Positions 46,901-51,107 of a DNA stretch of 64,000 nt are shown here, in pieces (positions within the stretch are counted from its first letter, which is position 1; each line of letters begins with the position of its first letter). This DNA comes from Glossina fuscipes. Lineage: Eukaryota > Arthropoda > Insecta > Diptera > Glossinidae. The stretch is taken from contig NW_023998415.1 in the NCBI RefSeq assembly GCF_014805625.2, positions 37,673,829 through 37,737,828 of the forward strand, read 5' to 3'. Both the position numbers and the translations under genes were made by a program. The notes under the pieces are model-generated. The model had not been told where the DNA came from. It saw nothing but the letters and a program-made list of their open reading frames with translations, and ran no database searches.

Positions 46901-48783
46901 CTGCGATTGCCTTTCGTCTTTCTCGCTTGCAAGCTCCTTTGGATCCAGAGCAGACTTTAGAGTTAGGCCACCATATGTTGAAGGCGCACATTTATCGCAA
47001 TAGTCAAGGCCCACAATCGCCCCGCGATATGCAGGCCTATTGGATTTCTTCGGTCACCGATAATATCTCAGCAGCTTTGGGTGCCTTACGCAATGTTTAC
47101 AGTCCAAATTTAAAAGTTTCCCGTCTCATGCTTTTAGCTGGTTCATCACCTCATTATCGCACTGAATTTATGGGTGACGCTACCATCTTATGCTTGGCTG
47201 CTCACGAGGGTATTGTTCCAATGGTGAGTTTACTACTAGAATTCGGAGCTGATGTTGGCCTAACCAACAGTCAGGGTTGTACGCCGTTAATTTTGGCTGC
47301 TATGCGAGGACATTGCGATGTGGTACGACTATTGGTAGCAGCTGGCAGTAGTTTAGGACAAACCGATACCACACAGAGGTGCGCTCTAGTGCACGCTGCG
47401 CGTATGGGTCGCCTTAATGTAGTTAAGTATTTGTTAGCTTGCGATTGGACGCCTCGAACCAATTCAGGTGATGTCAGTTTAAATTTGGCTTTGCAGCAAG
47501 CTTTGATAGGCGCTGCATCGCAAGATCACATCACAATTATGGAGGATCTGCTTGATATGGAAAACATAAATATAAATCAAGTAGAAATAACGTCTGGGGA
47601 TCTAGCTTTAACCGCCGCCGCCCGCAATGGATGTTTGAATACTGTGGAGATACTGTTGTCAAGAGGTGCTAAAATAGATTCTCACAACAAGCAAGGCTTC
47701 ACTGCTTTAGGACTTTCTGTTAAAGAAGGACATTGGGCAGTAGCTGAAAAATTATTAGAAAATGGCGCTGATCTTGATGAGTCGGTGACATCGGCCCGTA
47801 AAACTTCTTTAATGATTGCAGCCGAAGAGGGCCACATTGAAATCATGGAGATGTTGATCACACGAGGAGCCAATCTTGAAACTCAAGATCACGAGGGTTT
47901 TACAGCTTTATCCTGGGCATGCCTGAGAGGGCGCCAGACAGCTGCGAAGATATTGATGGATAAGGGATGCAATAAGAACCATGCCGACAACAACGGCAGA
48001 ACCCCTTTGGACCTTGCAGCCTATCAAGGTTCTGCAAACTTGGTGCAGTATTTGTTGGAACAAGGAGCTAATATTGAACACGTTGACGTCAACGGAATGC
48101 GTCCTTTAGATAGAGCGATAGCTTGTCGAAATATACAAGTTGTGCAAGTCTTCCTAAGAAGAGGAGCGAAACTAGGCCCTACAACTTGGAGTATGGCCAT
48201 GGGTAAGCCAGAAATATTGATAGTTCTGCTCAATAAACTGCTAGAGGACGGGAATGTTTTATATCGTAAAAATCGGTTTCAAGAAGCTTCGCATCGATAT
48301 CAATACGCGCTAAGAAAAATATCTAATTTAGAAATCCTGATAGAAAAGAGCGCTATATTCGCGCAGTTACGTACGAATCTACTGCTAAATCTATCAAGAT
48401 GCAAGAGAAAACTGAACGTAAGTTGTGACATCTATGAGAAGCAAATCAGTAATTTAATGTATTTCAATATATTCACTTTTAAGGTCCTTGAAGAATCTAT
48501 AGATTTAGCTACGCAAGCCATTGCCCAGAAACCAAGCAGCTACGAAGGATATTATGCGCGTGCAAAAGCGCGAATGGACCATTGTGATCTCAACGATGCA
48601 CTAATCGATGCTAATGAAGCAATGCAAAAAGCTGCACAAAGCGGTGTACTAACGGACGTCATTGATATCTTAAAACGTATTCAAGACGATCTATTAATCC
48701 GTATTAGCCAAGAAAAACGTATCCAATGCAATTGTAATGAAGAAACTTCTACAGAATCTCCGCACGAAATAACCGATTTATAA
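1728..48783 (+). CDS. rols: rolling pebbles / TANC-family scaffold (gene span, 5' incomplete)
   Basis: Orthologue of Drosophila rolling pebbles (antisocial) and vertebrate TANC1/2. In Drosophila this is a cytoplasmic scaffold at the membrane of muscle founder cells, where it links the adhesion receptor Dumbfounded to the fusion machinery. The domain order seen is RING finger, low-complexity linker, STAND-type P-loop ATPase, ten ankyrin repeats and three TPRs, which matches the family. Recognised exons are 1728-1898, 9841-9986, 41642-42014, 44717 to about 44994, 45173-48417 and 48484-48783. The first exon starts one base into a codon, so coding sequence upstream is missing or unrecognised. All junction phases agree except the 3' edge of the 44717 exon, which is unresolved. 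The long intron is packed with mobile elements. Family identity is near certain; the full transcript structure is not. Confidence 0.93.
1899..5072. other. rols intron, upstream part
   Basis: Intronic AT-rich sequence with the (GA)n run, a (TA)n patch near 3607-3624, a (CA)n run at 4396-4418 and a (GA)n run near 4988-5010. Several open frames of 60-90 codons occur, but none shows a recognisable domain and they look like chance frames in AT-rich DNA. Confidence 0.6.
2143..2173 (+). repeat. (GA)n microsatellite
   Basis: A pure GA run of about 31 nt in the first rols intron. Confidence 0.95.
5073..5697 (+). mobile_element. mariner transposase remnant
   Basis: The translation from 5073 reads IERLLAEYSYQTQSELAMAL, then a helix-turn-helix-like stretch RSSVSERLQTIEIVEKANNW and PYEK. 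This matches the DNA-binding region of mariner transposases, which typically has QT-EELA, TVSRRL and WVPYEL. Degraded middle parts follow. At 5645-5697 the reading CDRWTKIVAGHGACVQ ends at a stop, like the usual mariner C-terminus (LPERWQKVV). Frameshifts and stops make it inactive. No terminal inverted repeats were confirmed. Confidence 0.7.
6205..6790 (+). repeat. Interspersed repeat family R1, dimeric copy
   Basis: Two diverged units lie in tandem. The first begins near CCATAAAGTAGATATATTC with TTGATCAGTATC and CATGTCCGTTTGTC. It ends near CCGCGCCTACTCAGCATTATA. The second begins near CCCTCTAAAGTATATATGC. The same two-unit arrangement with the same junction occurs at about 17,285 and about 26,620, so this is a genuine repeat family. 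It resembles non-coding short repeats common in fly introns; no family name is assigned. Confidence 0.7.
7390..8074 (-). mobile_element. mariner transposase remnant (opposite orientation)
   Basis: On the minus strand, 8074 downwards gives LHFRYFLLFLLDLKKSAVEA and then CRFCFQRFDSGD, like the mariner N-terminal region (H-RH-LL--F-LKK-AAEAH and C--WF-RF-SGD). Nearer 7390-7590 the reading is QHNARPHVQE and LPQPAYSTDRAPSYYYLFRS, like the catalytic core DNARPH and YSPDLAPSDYHLF. The Asp of the DNARPH motif is His-preceded Gln-His-Asn here and SPD has become STD, so catalytic residues are lost. Internal sequence is degraded by frameshifts. Confidence 0.75.
8681..8790 (+). repeat. Perfect 55-bp tandem duplication
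   Basis: Positions 8681-8735 and 8736-8790 are identical in every base. The unit starts TTCTCAAAACAACAACAACA and ends ACCTTTTAAAC. Identity amid strongly decayed neighbours implies a very recent duplication, or an assembly artefact. Confidence 0.95.
9024..9452 (-). other. Unidentified 142-codon open frame
   Basis: This is the longest open frame outside the recognised genes. It begins MPRRRRKNSF and contains SSWRRGARPEGVTKRRS. The plus strand is also open for 88 codons at 9211-9477. The stretch 9230-9345 is GC-richer than its surroundings. No domain is recognised, and the sequence lies inside a rols intron. It could be part of an old mobile element. Confidence 0.2.
9841..9986 (+). CDS. rols: rols exon: Gly/Ser-rich linker
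   Basis: Bounded by acceptor TCAATTACAG and donor CAG|GTGAGT. The incoming G from the RING exon plus AT makes Asp, giving DVDGNNAQGYDTGIGGST and then SPLGSPQPQLR, ending ALARYMQ. It ends on a codon boundary. No folded domain is seen; low-complexity linkers between the RING finger and ATPase domain are expected in this family. Because it ends in phase 0, it can join either the 41642 exon or the candidate terminal exon at 12541. Confidence 0.85.
12107..12132 (+). repeat. (TA)n microsatellite
   Basis: A TA run in the giant rols intron, preceded by a long T-rich stretch at 11761-11960. Confidence 0.9.
12541..12621 (+). CDS. Candidate alternative terminal exon of rols (short RING isoform)
   Basis: After the acceptor AAAATTTTCAG there are 26 codons and a TGA stop. 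The peptide starts ADDYGKRPKSPEID and ends KDKTEKEC. The stretch is about half G+C against roughly one third around it, and it is hydrophilic, unlike the chance frames nearby. Its phase 0 start matches the phase 0 end of the 9841-9986 exon. A transcript using it would therefore encode the RING finger plus linker and stop before the ATPase, ankyrin and TPR domains. No AATAAA was found close downstream. It could instead be an exon of an unrelated nested gene or a fossil. The open frame is seen; isoform use is inferred. Confidence 0.4.
   Translation, partial: ADDYGKRPKSPEIDASSAKDKTEKEC
12886..13170 (+). repeat. Interspersed repeat R1, single unit
   Basis: Starts CAGAGATCCCATAAAGTATA, followed by GTGATCAGCGTG, ATGTCTGTCCG, AAACATGACGATATCGACTT and CAGGTTGGCCAAATTGG. 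The order of motifs is the same as in the first unit of the copies at about 17,285 and about 26,620. Confidence 0.65.
13250..13532 (-). repeat. Interspersed repeat R2, minus orientation
   Basis: Read on the minus strand it begins CAAGTAAGAAAGTTATATTC, then GGCGGGGACCGAATC, and later GATACCCATATCGCTG and GAGGAATGTACAAAATA. All of these motifs recur in the same order in the plus-strand copy starting at about 34,412. It is non-coding. Confidence 0.65.
14405..14441 (+). repeat. (AAT)n microsatellite
   Basis: A run of about twelve AAT units next to the left end of the R1 copy at 14,511. Confidence 0.95.
14511..15298 (-). mobile_element. R1 copy with matching inverted ends (MITE-like)
   Basis: The left end reads TATACCCGTTACCG and the right end CGGTGACGGGTATA, inverted matches of 14 nt with one mismatch. 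Between them lie, on the minus strand, the R1 motifs: GAAGCTTCAGAGACTTG, ATCTGTCCGTCTG, GATGCTGTAGTACCTG and GACCACGCCTATCCAATAT. A second diverged unit ends GGCCACGCCTACCCAATATT. The dimer architecture is the same as in other copies. No transposase is present. Termini flanked by TA could reflect a TA target, as used by Tc1/mariner elements, but TA is part of the repeat so this is unproven. Confidence 0.6.
15791..15838 (+). repeat. (TATG)n microsatellite
   Basis: About twelve TATG units, continuing into imperfect TATA/TATG sequence to 15,868. Confidence 0.95.
17285..18010 (+). repeat. Interspersed repeat R1, dimeric copy
   Basis: Unit 1 starts GAGATCCCACAAAGTATATA and carries TTGATCAGCATCG, CATGTCCATCTGTCCGTCTG, AAAATGAAGCTATCGACATC and GGACACGCCCACAGC. 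The junction contains TGTGGGCAATGCAGTAGC, GACCACGCCTACCCAATATT and CAAGCTTCAAAAACTTC. Unit 2 follows with CATAAAGTAAAC, TTCTTGGCCAA and CATGTCCACC. The junction aligns closely with that at 26,945-27,110. Confidence 0.75.
18231..18261 (+). repeat. (AAT)n microsatellite
   Basis: About ten AAT units in the giant rols intron. Confidence 0.9.
19640..19880 (+). repeat. R1-related fragment
   Basis: Carries CAGGATCACTTTCTGAATCG, TATCTATCCGTCCATG and AATTTTTCACATATACTGG, resembling the first half of an R1 unit. It is strongly diverged. Confidence 0.4.
20960..21215 (-). mobile_element. Possible mariner-type DNA-binding fragment
   Basis: On the minus strand the reading includes ENAAKKKISKVSSANVVSER and then MQEWFDKFATG (across one extra codon), followed by NINHMTIWESFEEG. 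This resembles the paired helix-turn-helix region of mariner-like transposases (--S-RT-QRWF-RFR-G and MTI). It is frameshifted and lacks a catalytic core. Confidence 0.3.
22331..22395 (+). repeat. (TTTA)n-rich low-complexity run
   Basis: An imperfect TTTA/TTTTTA repeat of about 65 nt. Confidence 0.85.
23657..23703 (+). repeat. (TTG)n microsatellite
   Basis: About fifteen TTG units. Confidence 0.95.
24720..24755 (+). repeat. (TA)n microsatellite
   Basis: About eighteen TA units. Confidence 0.95.
25176..25225 (+). repeat. (CT)n microsatellite
   Basis: About twenty-five CT units; the neighbouring open frame is a Ser/Leu artefact of the repeat. Confidence 0.95.
26610..27330 (+). repeat. Interspersed repeat R1, dimeric copy
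   Basis: Unit 1 carries CACATGTATTCTTGATACAG, GCAAAAATGATGCTGTCGAC and GATACTGAAAATGGGCCAAA. The junction carries TGTGGGCGATGCTGTAGTAC, GCCACGCCTACCCAATATTG and CAAGCTTCAAAAAAACC. Unit 2 carries GAGATTCTTAGCCAATGC and CATGTCCGTCTGCC. It is the closest match in the window to the 17,285 copy. Confidence 0.75.
29462..29690 (+). repeat. 111-bp tandem duplication with an AAGTCC core
   Basis: Unit 1 begins CTGATGAAAAGAGGAAAAGA at 29462 and unit 2 begins CTGATGAAACGAGGAAAAGA at 29573. The units differ at a few positions. Each contains a short (AAGTCC)n hexanucleotide run, with slightly different interruptions in each unit. Confidence 0.9.
31975..32003 (+). repeat. poly(T) run
   Basis: About 29 thymines. 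Similar runs lie near 22,625, 35,760 and 37,641. Confidence 0.9.
32242..32297 (+). repeat. (CT)n microsatellite
   Basis: A CT run with a few CC interruptions. Confidence 0.9.
34412..35165 (+). repeat. Interspersed repeat R2, longest copy
   Basis: Starts AACAAGTAAGAAAGTTATAT, then TCGGCTGGGGCCGAATATC. The middle carries GACACCCATATCGCTGTTAT and GAGGAATGTACAAAATAA. The right part carries AAATTTGAAATCGATATCTTC, GACCCCACACACGGACAG and a final CAGTGGTGGGTATA. Other copies or parts of copies lie at about 13,250 (minus), about 49,270 (plus) and about 53,800 (minus). It is non-coding; a short hairpin can form between TTCGGC and GCCGAA near the left end. Confidence 0.65.
37920..37948 (+). repeat. (TA)n microsatellite
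   Basis: About fourteen TA units. Confidence 0.9.
39456..40370 (-). mobile_element. LINE ORF1 (gag-like) remnant with zinc knuckles
   Basis: The minus strand from 40,361 reads QLKQHRAYLPMETGSDLF and so on to a stop at 40,089. After frame changes, 39,979 downwards gives DRCLNCGKSPKPENC, CLSCSSQEHNGPNKCC, and a Pro/Ser-rich tail containing PSPISPPTPSPSS. The Cys-x2-Cys...His...Cys patterns match zinc knuckles of I/Jockey-type LINE ORF1 proteins. At least one stop and two frameshifts make it a fossil. It abuts a plus-strand LINE endonuclease fragment. Confidence 0.6.
40565..41270 (+). mobile_element. LINE ORF2 endonuclease-linker remnant
   Basis: The plus-strand readings include NIICGSTRNTSRS, NDLCILNDRRSTSFSTYHTF and SDIDLT, matching the C-terminal part of a LINE apurinic-like endonuclease (typically WGS, LND, T-FS-IDLT). 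Downstream, WDAAIKGIRTAAHLSTHQPN is followed by an open frame to 41,270 rich in Lys/Arg. This is the usual linker ahead of the reverse transcriptase, which is itself missing. Stops and frameshifts are present. Confidence 0.55.
41642..42014 (+). CDS. rols: rols exon: low-complexity Ala/Thr/Asn/Ser linker
   Basis: Follows the acceptor TTTTTCTTTCAG and ends GAA G|GTAATG. It starts on a codon boundary with HNRQDSIYAKLPKAAA, matching the phase 0 end of the 9841 exon, and leaves one base. It continues through Thr-, Ser- and Asn-rich runs, then a basic stretch RRRFFNHKNLRNAL and TGGVGHRRTASNGGCP. The region is likely disordered. HRRTAS resembles a basophilic kinase site, but that is inference. The leftover G joins GT at 44717 to give Gly. 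Confidence 0.85.
42210..42465 (-). mobile_element. Possible solo LTR end
   Basis: Read on the minus strand there is a TTCAATAAAGTTTT polyadenylation-like signal, then TTTGTGTTGTCTCTCGTCC and AACGAGACGAAAGTTGTGGG. This arrangement resembles the R-U5 end of insect LTR retrotransposons. A perfect 7-bp hairpin, CGATTGG/CCAATCG, lies just upstream. No TG...CA boundaries or target duplication were established, and no coding part is attached. Confidence 0.25.
43018..44280 (+). mobile_element. Tc1-like transposon with decayed transposase
   Basis: The ends carry inverted matches: AATAATTATATGTGCAAAA at 43,021 and its complement TTTTGCACATATAATTATT at 44,255-44,273. This gives an element of about 1.25 kb, the normal Tc1/mariner size. 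The plus-strand readings include DEERGKIKEM, DAISNYLKEPDKYG and KRSGRIPT (DNA-binding half), LDGTDGHHKYWGE and GAAFGA (core), and IEDLWEILSTKI and SNSKQYSTLKELKLEIL (C-terminal DPIE-type region). These match Tc1-family transposases. Many stops and frameshifts make it inactive. Confidence 0.75.
44717..44994 (+). CDS. rols: rols exon: Ser-rich linker (3' edge unresolved)
   Basis: Follows the acceptor ATTTTTATAG. With the incoming G it reads GKNIENALNTSTCSDSAV, a basic TRRRRKN, then SSASESTTASENRLNRLSLA. The frame stays open and coding-like up to a TAA at 44,995. The next exon (45,173) needs one base from upstream. Phase-1 donor candidates are C|GTAAGA at 44,782/44,783 (best splice consensus), G|GTCATT near 44,884 and A|GTGGAT near 44,953. 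The long open extension argues for one of the later sites, or for a terminal isoform ending at the TAA. The listed end is the limit of the open frame, not a proven junction. Confidence 0.7.
45173..48417 (+). CDS. rols: rols main exon: STAND ATPase, ankyrin array, first TPRs
   Basis: The exon follows the acceptor CATTCACAG; the frame runs in from SDNLVSDNSSTVAEKQ. A Ser/Thr-rich leader is followed by PPFIGRQWLLREL and the Walker A motif GNPGTGKT at 45,730-45,753. The Walker B strand CIILVDALCEAE is at about 46,141-46,176, and VVATVRTQ follows. The FREWLI region leads into the ankyrin array at about 47,180-48,180, ten repeats of the form TPL--AA--GH--VV--LL--GA, the third and fourth diverged. 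TPRs begin near 48,250 (GNVLYRKNRFQEASHRYQYA). The order and length match TANC proteins, for which this part forms the nucleotide-binding and protein-docking core. It ends KRKLN at the donor GTAAGT. Confidence 0.93.
48418..48483 (+). other. rols: 66-nt rols intron lacking stop codons
   Basis: Starts GTAAGT and ends TTTTAAG. Its length is divisible by three and it has no in-frame stop, so a naive translation continues through it and inserts 22 residues (VSCDIYEK...FTFK) into the second TPR. Removing it joins KRKLN to VLEESIDLATQAI. This restores the continuous TPR spacing found in TANC proteins, whose corresponding segment runs directly from the RRKMN-like helix to the AT-AL helix. Confidence 0.85.
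48484..48783 (+). CDS. rols: rols last exon: TPR end and C-terminus
   Basis: Encodes the second half of TPR 2 (LEESIDLATQAIAQKP), TPR 3 (YEGYYARAKARMDHCDLNDA) and a short tail ending HEITDL before TAA. The last three residues, Thr-Asp-Leu, fit a class I PDZ-ligand pattern (Ser/Thr-x-hydrophobic). Vertebrate TANC proteins also end in a PDZ ligand, though after a much longer tail. The C-terminal extension here is short, so either this fly form is compact or further isoforms exist. Confidence 0.88.
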   Translation, partial: VLEESIDLATQAIAQKPSSYEGYYARAKARMDHCDLNDALIDANEAMQKAAQSGVLTDVIDILKRIQDDLLIRISQEKRIQCNCNEETSTESPHEITDL

Positions 48784-49060
48784 GTTATCGACTTCCTATG
48801 TGTGCCCATTACATTGTCTAAAAAAATCAATCAAAAACTATTCTCCATTCACCATTTCTAAACTCTTTTTTCCTTTCCCTAATTATCGTTTCCTTCCTTT
48901 CTTTATATTTATTTCGTTTAGAAACATTTAATTTTAATTAAATAGTGCTTGTTTAAACTGACTAAAAGCAAATTGTTTATACGTATATGCTTTGTTTATA
49001 TATTTTATTTGTCATCATTAGTTTCAATTTAATTAAAATCAAATACATGTGATGTAAATA

Positions 49061-49066
49061 AATAAA
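49061..49066 (+). terminator. rols: rols polyadenylation signal candidate
   Basis: AATAAA about 280 nt after the stop codon, in the context GATGTAAATAAATAAAACAT. The same signal is preserved in the duplicated copy at 50,411-50,416. Confidence 0.6.
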
Positions 49067-49267
49067 ACATTAATTCGTAGTTAAATTTAGTGAATGGCGT
49101 GGCGTGTATGCGTAACTATTTTAAAGCTATTTAAAATAGCATCATTTTAGGTAATCTCTTACCATATACAATATGTTCAATTGTTTTGCCGATGATTAAT
49201 TTCTTCACAATCCCTTTTTCGGACTCACCATCACATAAAGATACGGCTCACAATCAGGGCATGTAAA

Positions 49268-49775
49268 AACTAAACAAGAGAATTATATTCGGATGTGACC
49301 GAATCTTTTACATTCACTAGCTATATCCTAACAAAGATGAAAAAACAAAAAAAAAACTGAAGAAATCCACTTCTTTTACTTTACAATATTAAGAAGGTTT
49401 GGCTCATTTTATCAGTTTTATCGAATTTATAAGTAATGAGCAAAAATCCTGGAAAGCAGAAAAGTTCTTGGATTACATTGCATCGTAGATGTCTCGTGTA
49501 ACCAACTTTTTCAATAGCAAACTGAGTTCCAAGAATTTCAATGTTTCCGCAAAATTTCAAGTCGATAGCTTTACTTTTGTAGGCACGAGAATGTTTACCA
49601 CAGAAATTAAACAAACGGCAGACGAACATGCTTTTATCGATTCAGAATTTCCTGCTGATCAAAATTATATATGCTTTATGGAGTCTGCTTCATTTTGGCT
49701 GTTGCGAACGCTTTGATAGAACGAACATACCACCTTAATTTGATAGTGGATGTAAACACGAAGAATGAAAAAACT
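49268..49775 (+). repeat. R2-family insertion in the first copy of the duplicated 3' flank
   Basis: Begins AAACAAGAGAATTATATTCG then GATGTGACCGAATC, and contains AAATTTCAAGTCGATAGC, AGAATGTTTACCACAG and TTTATCGATTCAGAATTTC, motifs of the R2/R1 group. The second copy of the duplication (50,047-50,930) lacks this block: there, GATACGGCTCACATTCAG runs on almost directly to the sequence found after the insert in copy 1. Confidence 0.6.
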
Positions 49776-50046
49776 CTGACGACTAGCAAAGCAGTAGACA
49801 TATTGATTGCATATTGGTTTCTTGTCCAACTCTTCTCACGTTCAAAGATTTTCAACGTTAGTCCTTACTTCGTCATTGCGATGATACCCAACGAAAATAA
49901 TTTTTTTTTATTTGTAGCATAAATAAGTGAATGCGTACTACATATCATAGTTCTTAAAGGAAATCCATGTTGCAATGTTCACCACCTAGGATAGGTATCG
50001 CATATTCCTTCTAAACTTACGGCCAAAATGTCAAAATGTCGTATTG

Positions 50047-50930
50047 ATGTCAAGGTACGAGAGAAAACTCAATGTAAGTTGGGACATCTATGAGAAGCAC
50101 AACAATAGTCTAATGTACTTCAACATATTCGCTTTTCAGCTCCTTGACGAATCAATAGATTTAGCTACACAAACCATTGCCCAAAAATTAAGCAGCCCTC
50201 TTCTTATCGACTTAGTACATTTATGCCCATTACATTGTTTAAAAGAAATCACTTTCAATCTTTTCCCCTTTCTTACCTCTTTTCCCTTCTTAATTATTAT
50301 TTCCTTCCTTTTTTTAGCTTTATTTCGTTTATACGTATGTGTTTTGCTTACATTTTTTTCGTCATCAATAGTTTCAATTTAATTAAAATCAAATACATGT
50401 AATGTAAATAAATAAAACAGTAACTCTTAGTTAAATTTACTGAATGGCGTCATGTGAATGCACAGCTCAAGTCTTTCAAAAATTTTAAAGATATTTATAA
50501 AACGGCATCATATTAGGTGACCTCTTAGTGTATACATTGGATTCAGTTGCTCTTCCCGTGATCAATTTCTTTACAATCAATCAAAGTTTGCCCATTTATC
50601 AGAGGCACCGTCACCCGAAGATACGGCTCACATTCAGATGCTTATAAGAAAAAGAAAATATATATATATATAAACAATAAATAAACTCTAAAGATTAGAT
50701 GTACATATGGATGAGTCATTGCTTTCTTGCCCAAGCCTTCTTCCATTCAAAAATTTTTTACATCAAAAGTAAACAAAGTACTGCATAAGAAACGAATATC
50801 TATATTTTAATTGTGGAGTAAATAAATAGAGACCTGCTACATCCCCCAGTTCTTGGAAAAAATGCATATTTGCACACTCACATATTCTCTCTCTAAATCC
50901 AGAACAAAAATACCGAAATGTTGCGATTTA
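50047..50930 (+). pseudogene. Tandem-duplicated 3' fragment of rols
   Basis: Homologous to 48,404-50,040, with which it is directly abutting. It keeps the end of the KRKLN exon (ERKLN), a 66-nt intron (50,074-50,139) of identical length with GTAAGT and CTTTTCAG, and the start of the last exon (LLDESIDLATQTIAQKLSS). About 240 nt covering the rest of the coding sequence is then deleted, and the copy resumes in 3' UTR at TTATCGACTTAG. The 3' UTR is recognisable through ATTAAAATCAAATACATGTA and AATAAATAAAACAG, then the downstream flank. Exon and intron parts differ from the parent to a similar degree (roughly 15 percent by eye), as expected for unconstrained sequence. It has no start and cannot encode a TPR unit. 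Confidence 0.88.
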
Positions 50931-51024
50931 AAGACGCTTGCGAAATCATTAGAGAAATGTTTTCGATAGTTTATCTCTTTAAGAGAGCAACCAAGCAAGG
51001 TATATCTTTTTACTCGATCTCTTC

Positions 51025-51107
51025 TTAAAGAGTCATGACATCCTTAAGACATGCAGTCTCGATAGAAATATGAGAATTGAATGTAAAAAAAATTTTTTGA
51101 ACGCCCT
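51025..51107 (-). CDS. SLC26 gene, last segment (end of STAS)
   Basis: Follows the acceptor ATTTCATGCAG on the minus strand. It encodes GVQKIFFTFNSHISIE and ends KDVMTL before the stop. It is separated from the preceding segment by a probable 90-nt intron (51,108-51,197). If that intron is retained, the frame stays open and 30 residues are added. Confidence 0.65.

Noticed and set aside
46787..48233. Several antisense frames of 61-75 codons inside the main rols exon
   Set aside because: They are shadows of the strongly coding plus strand and have no domains.
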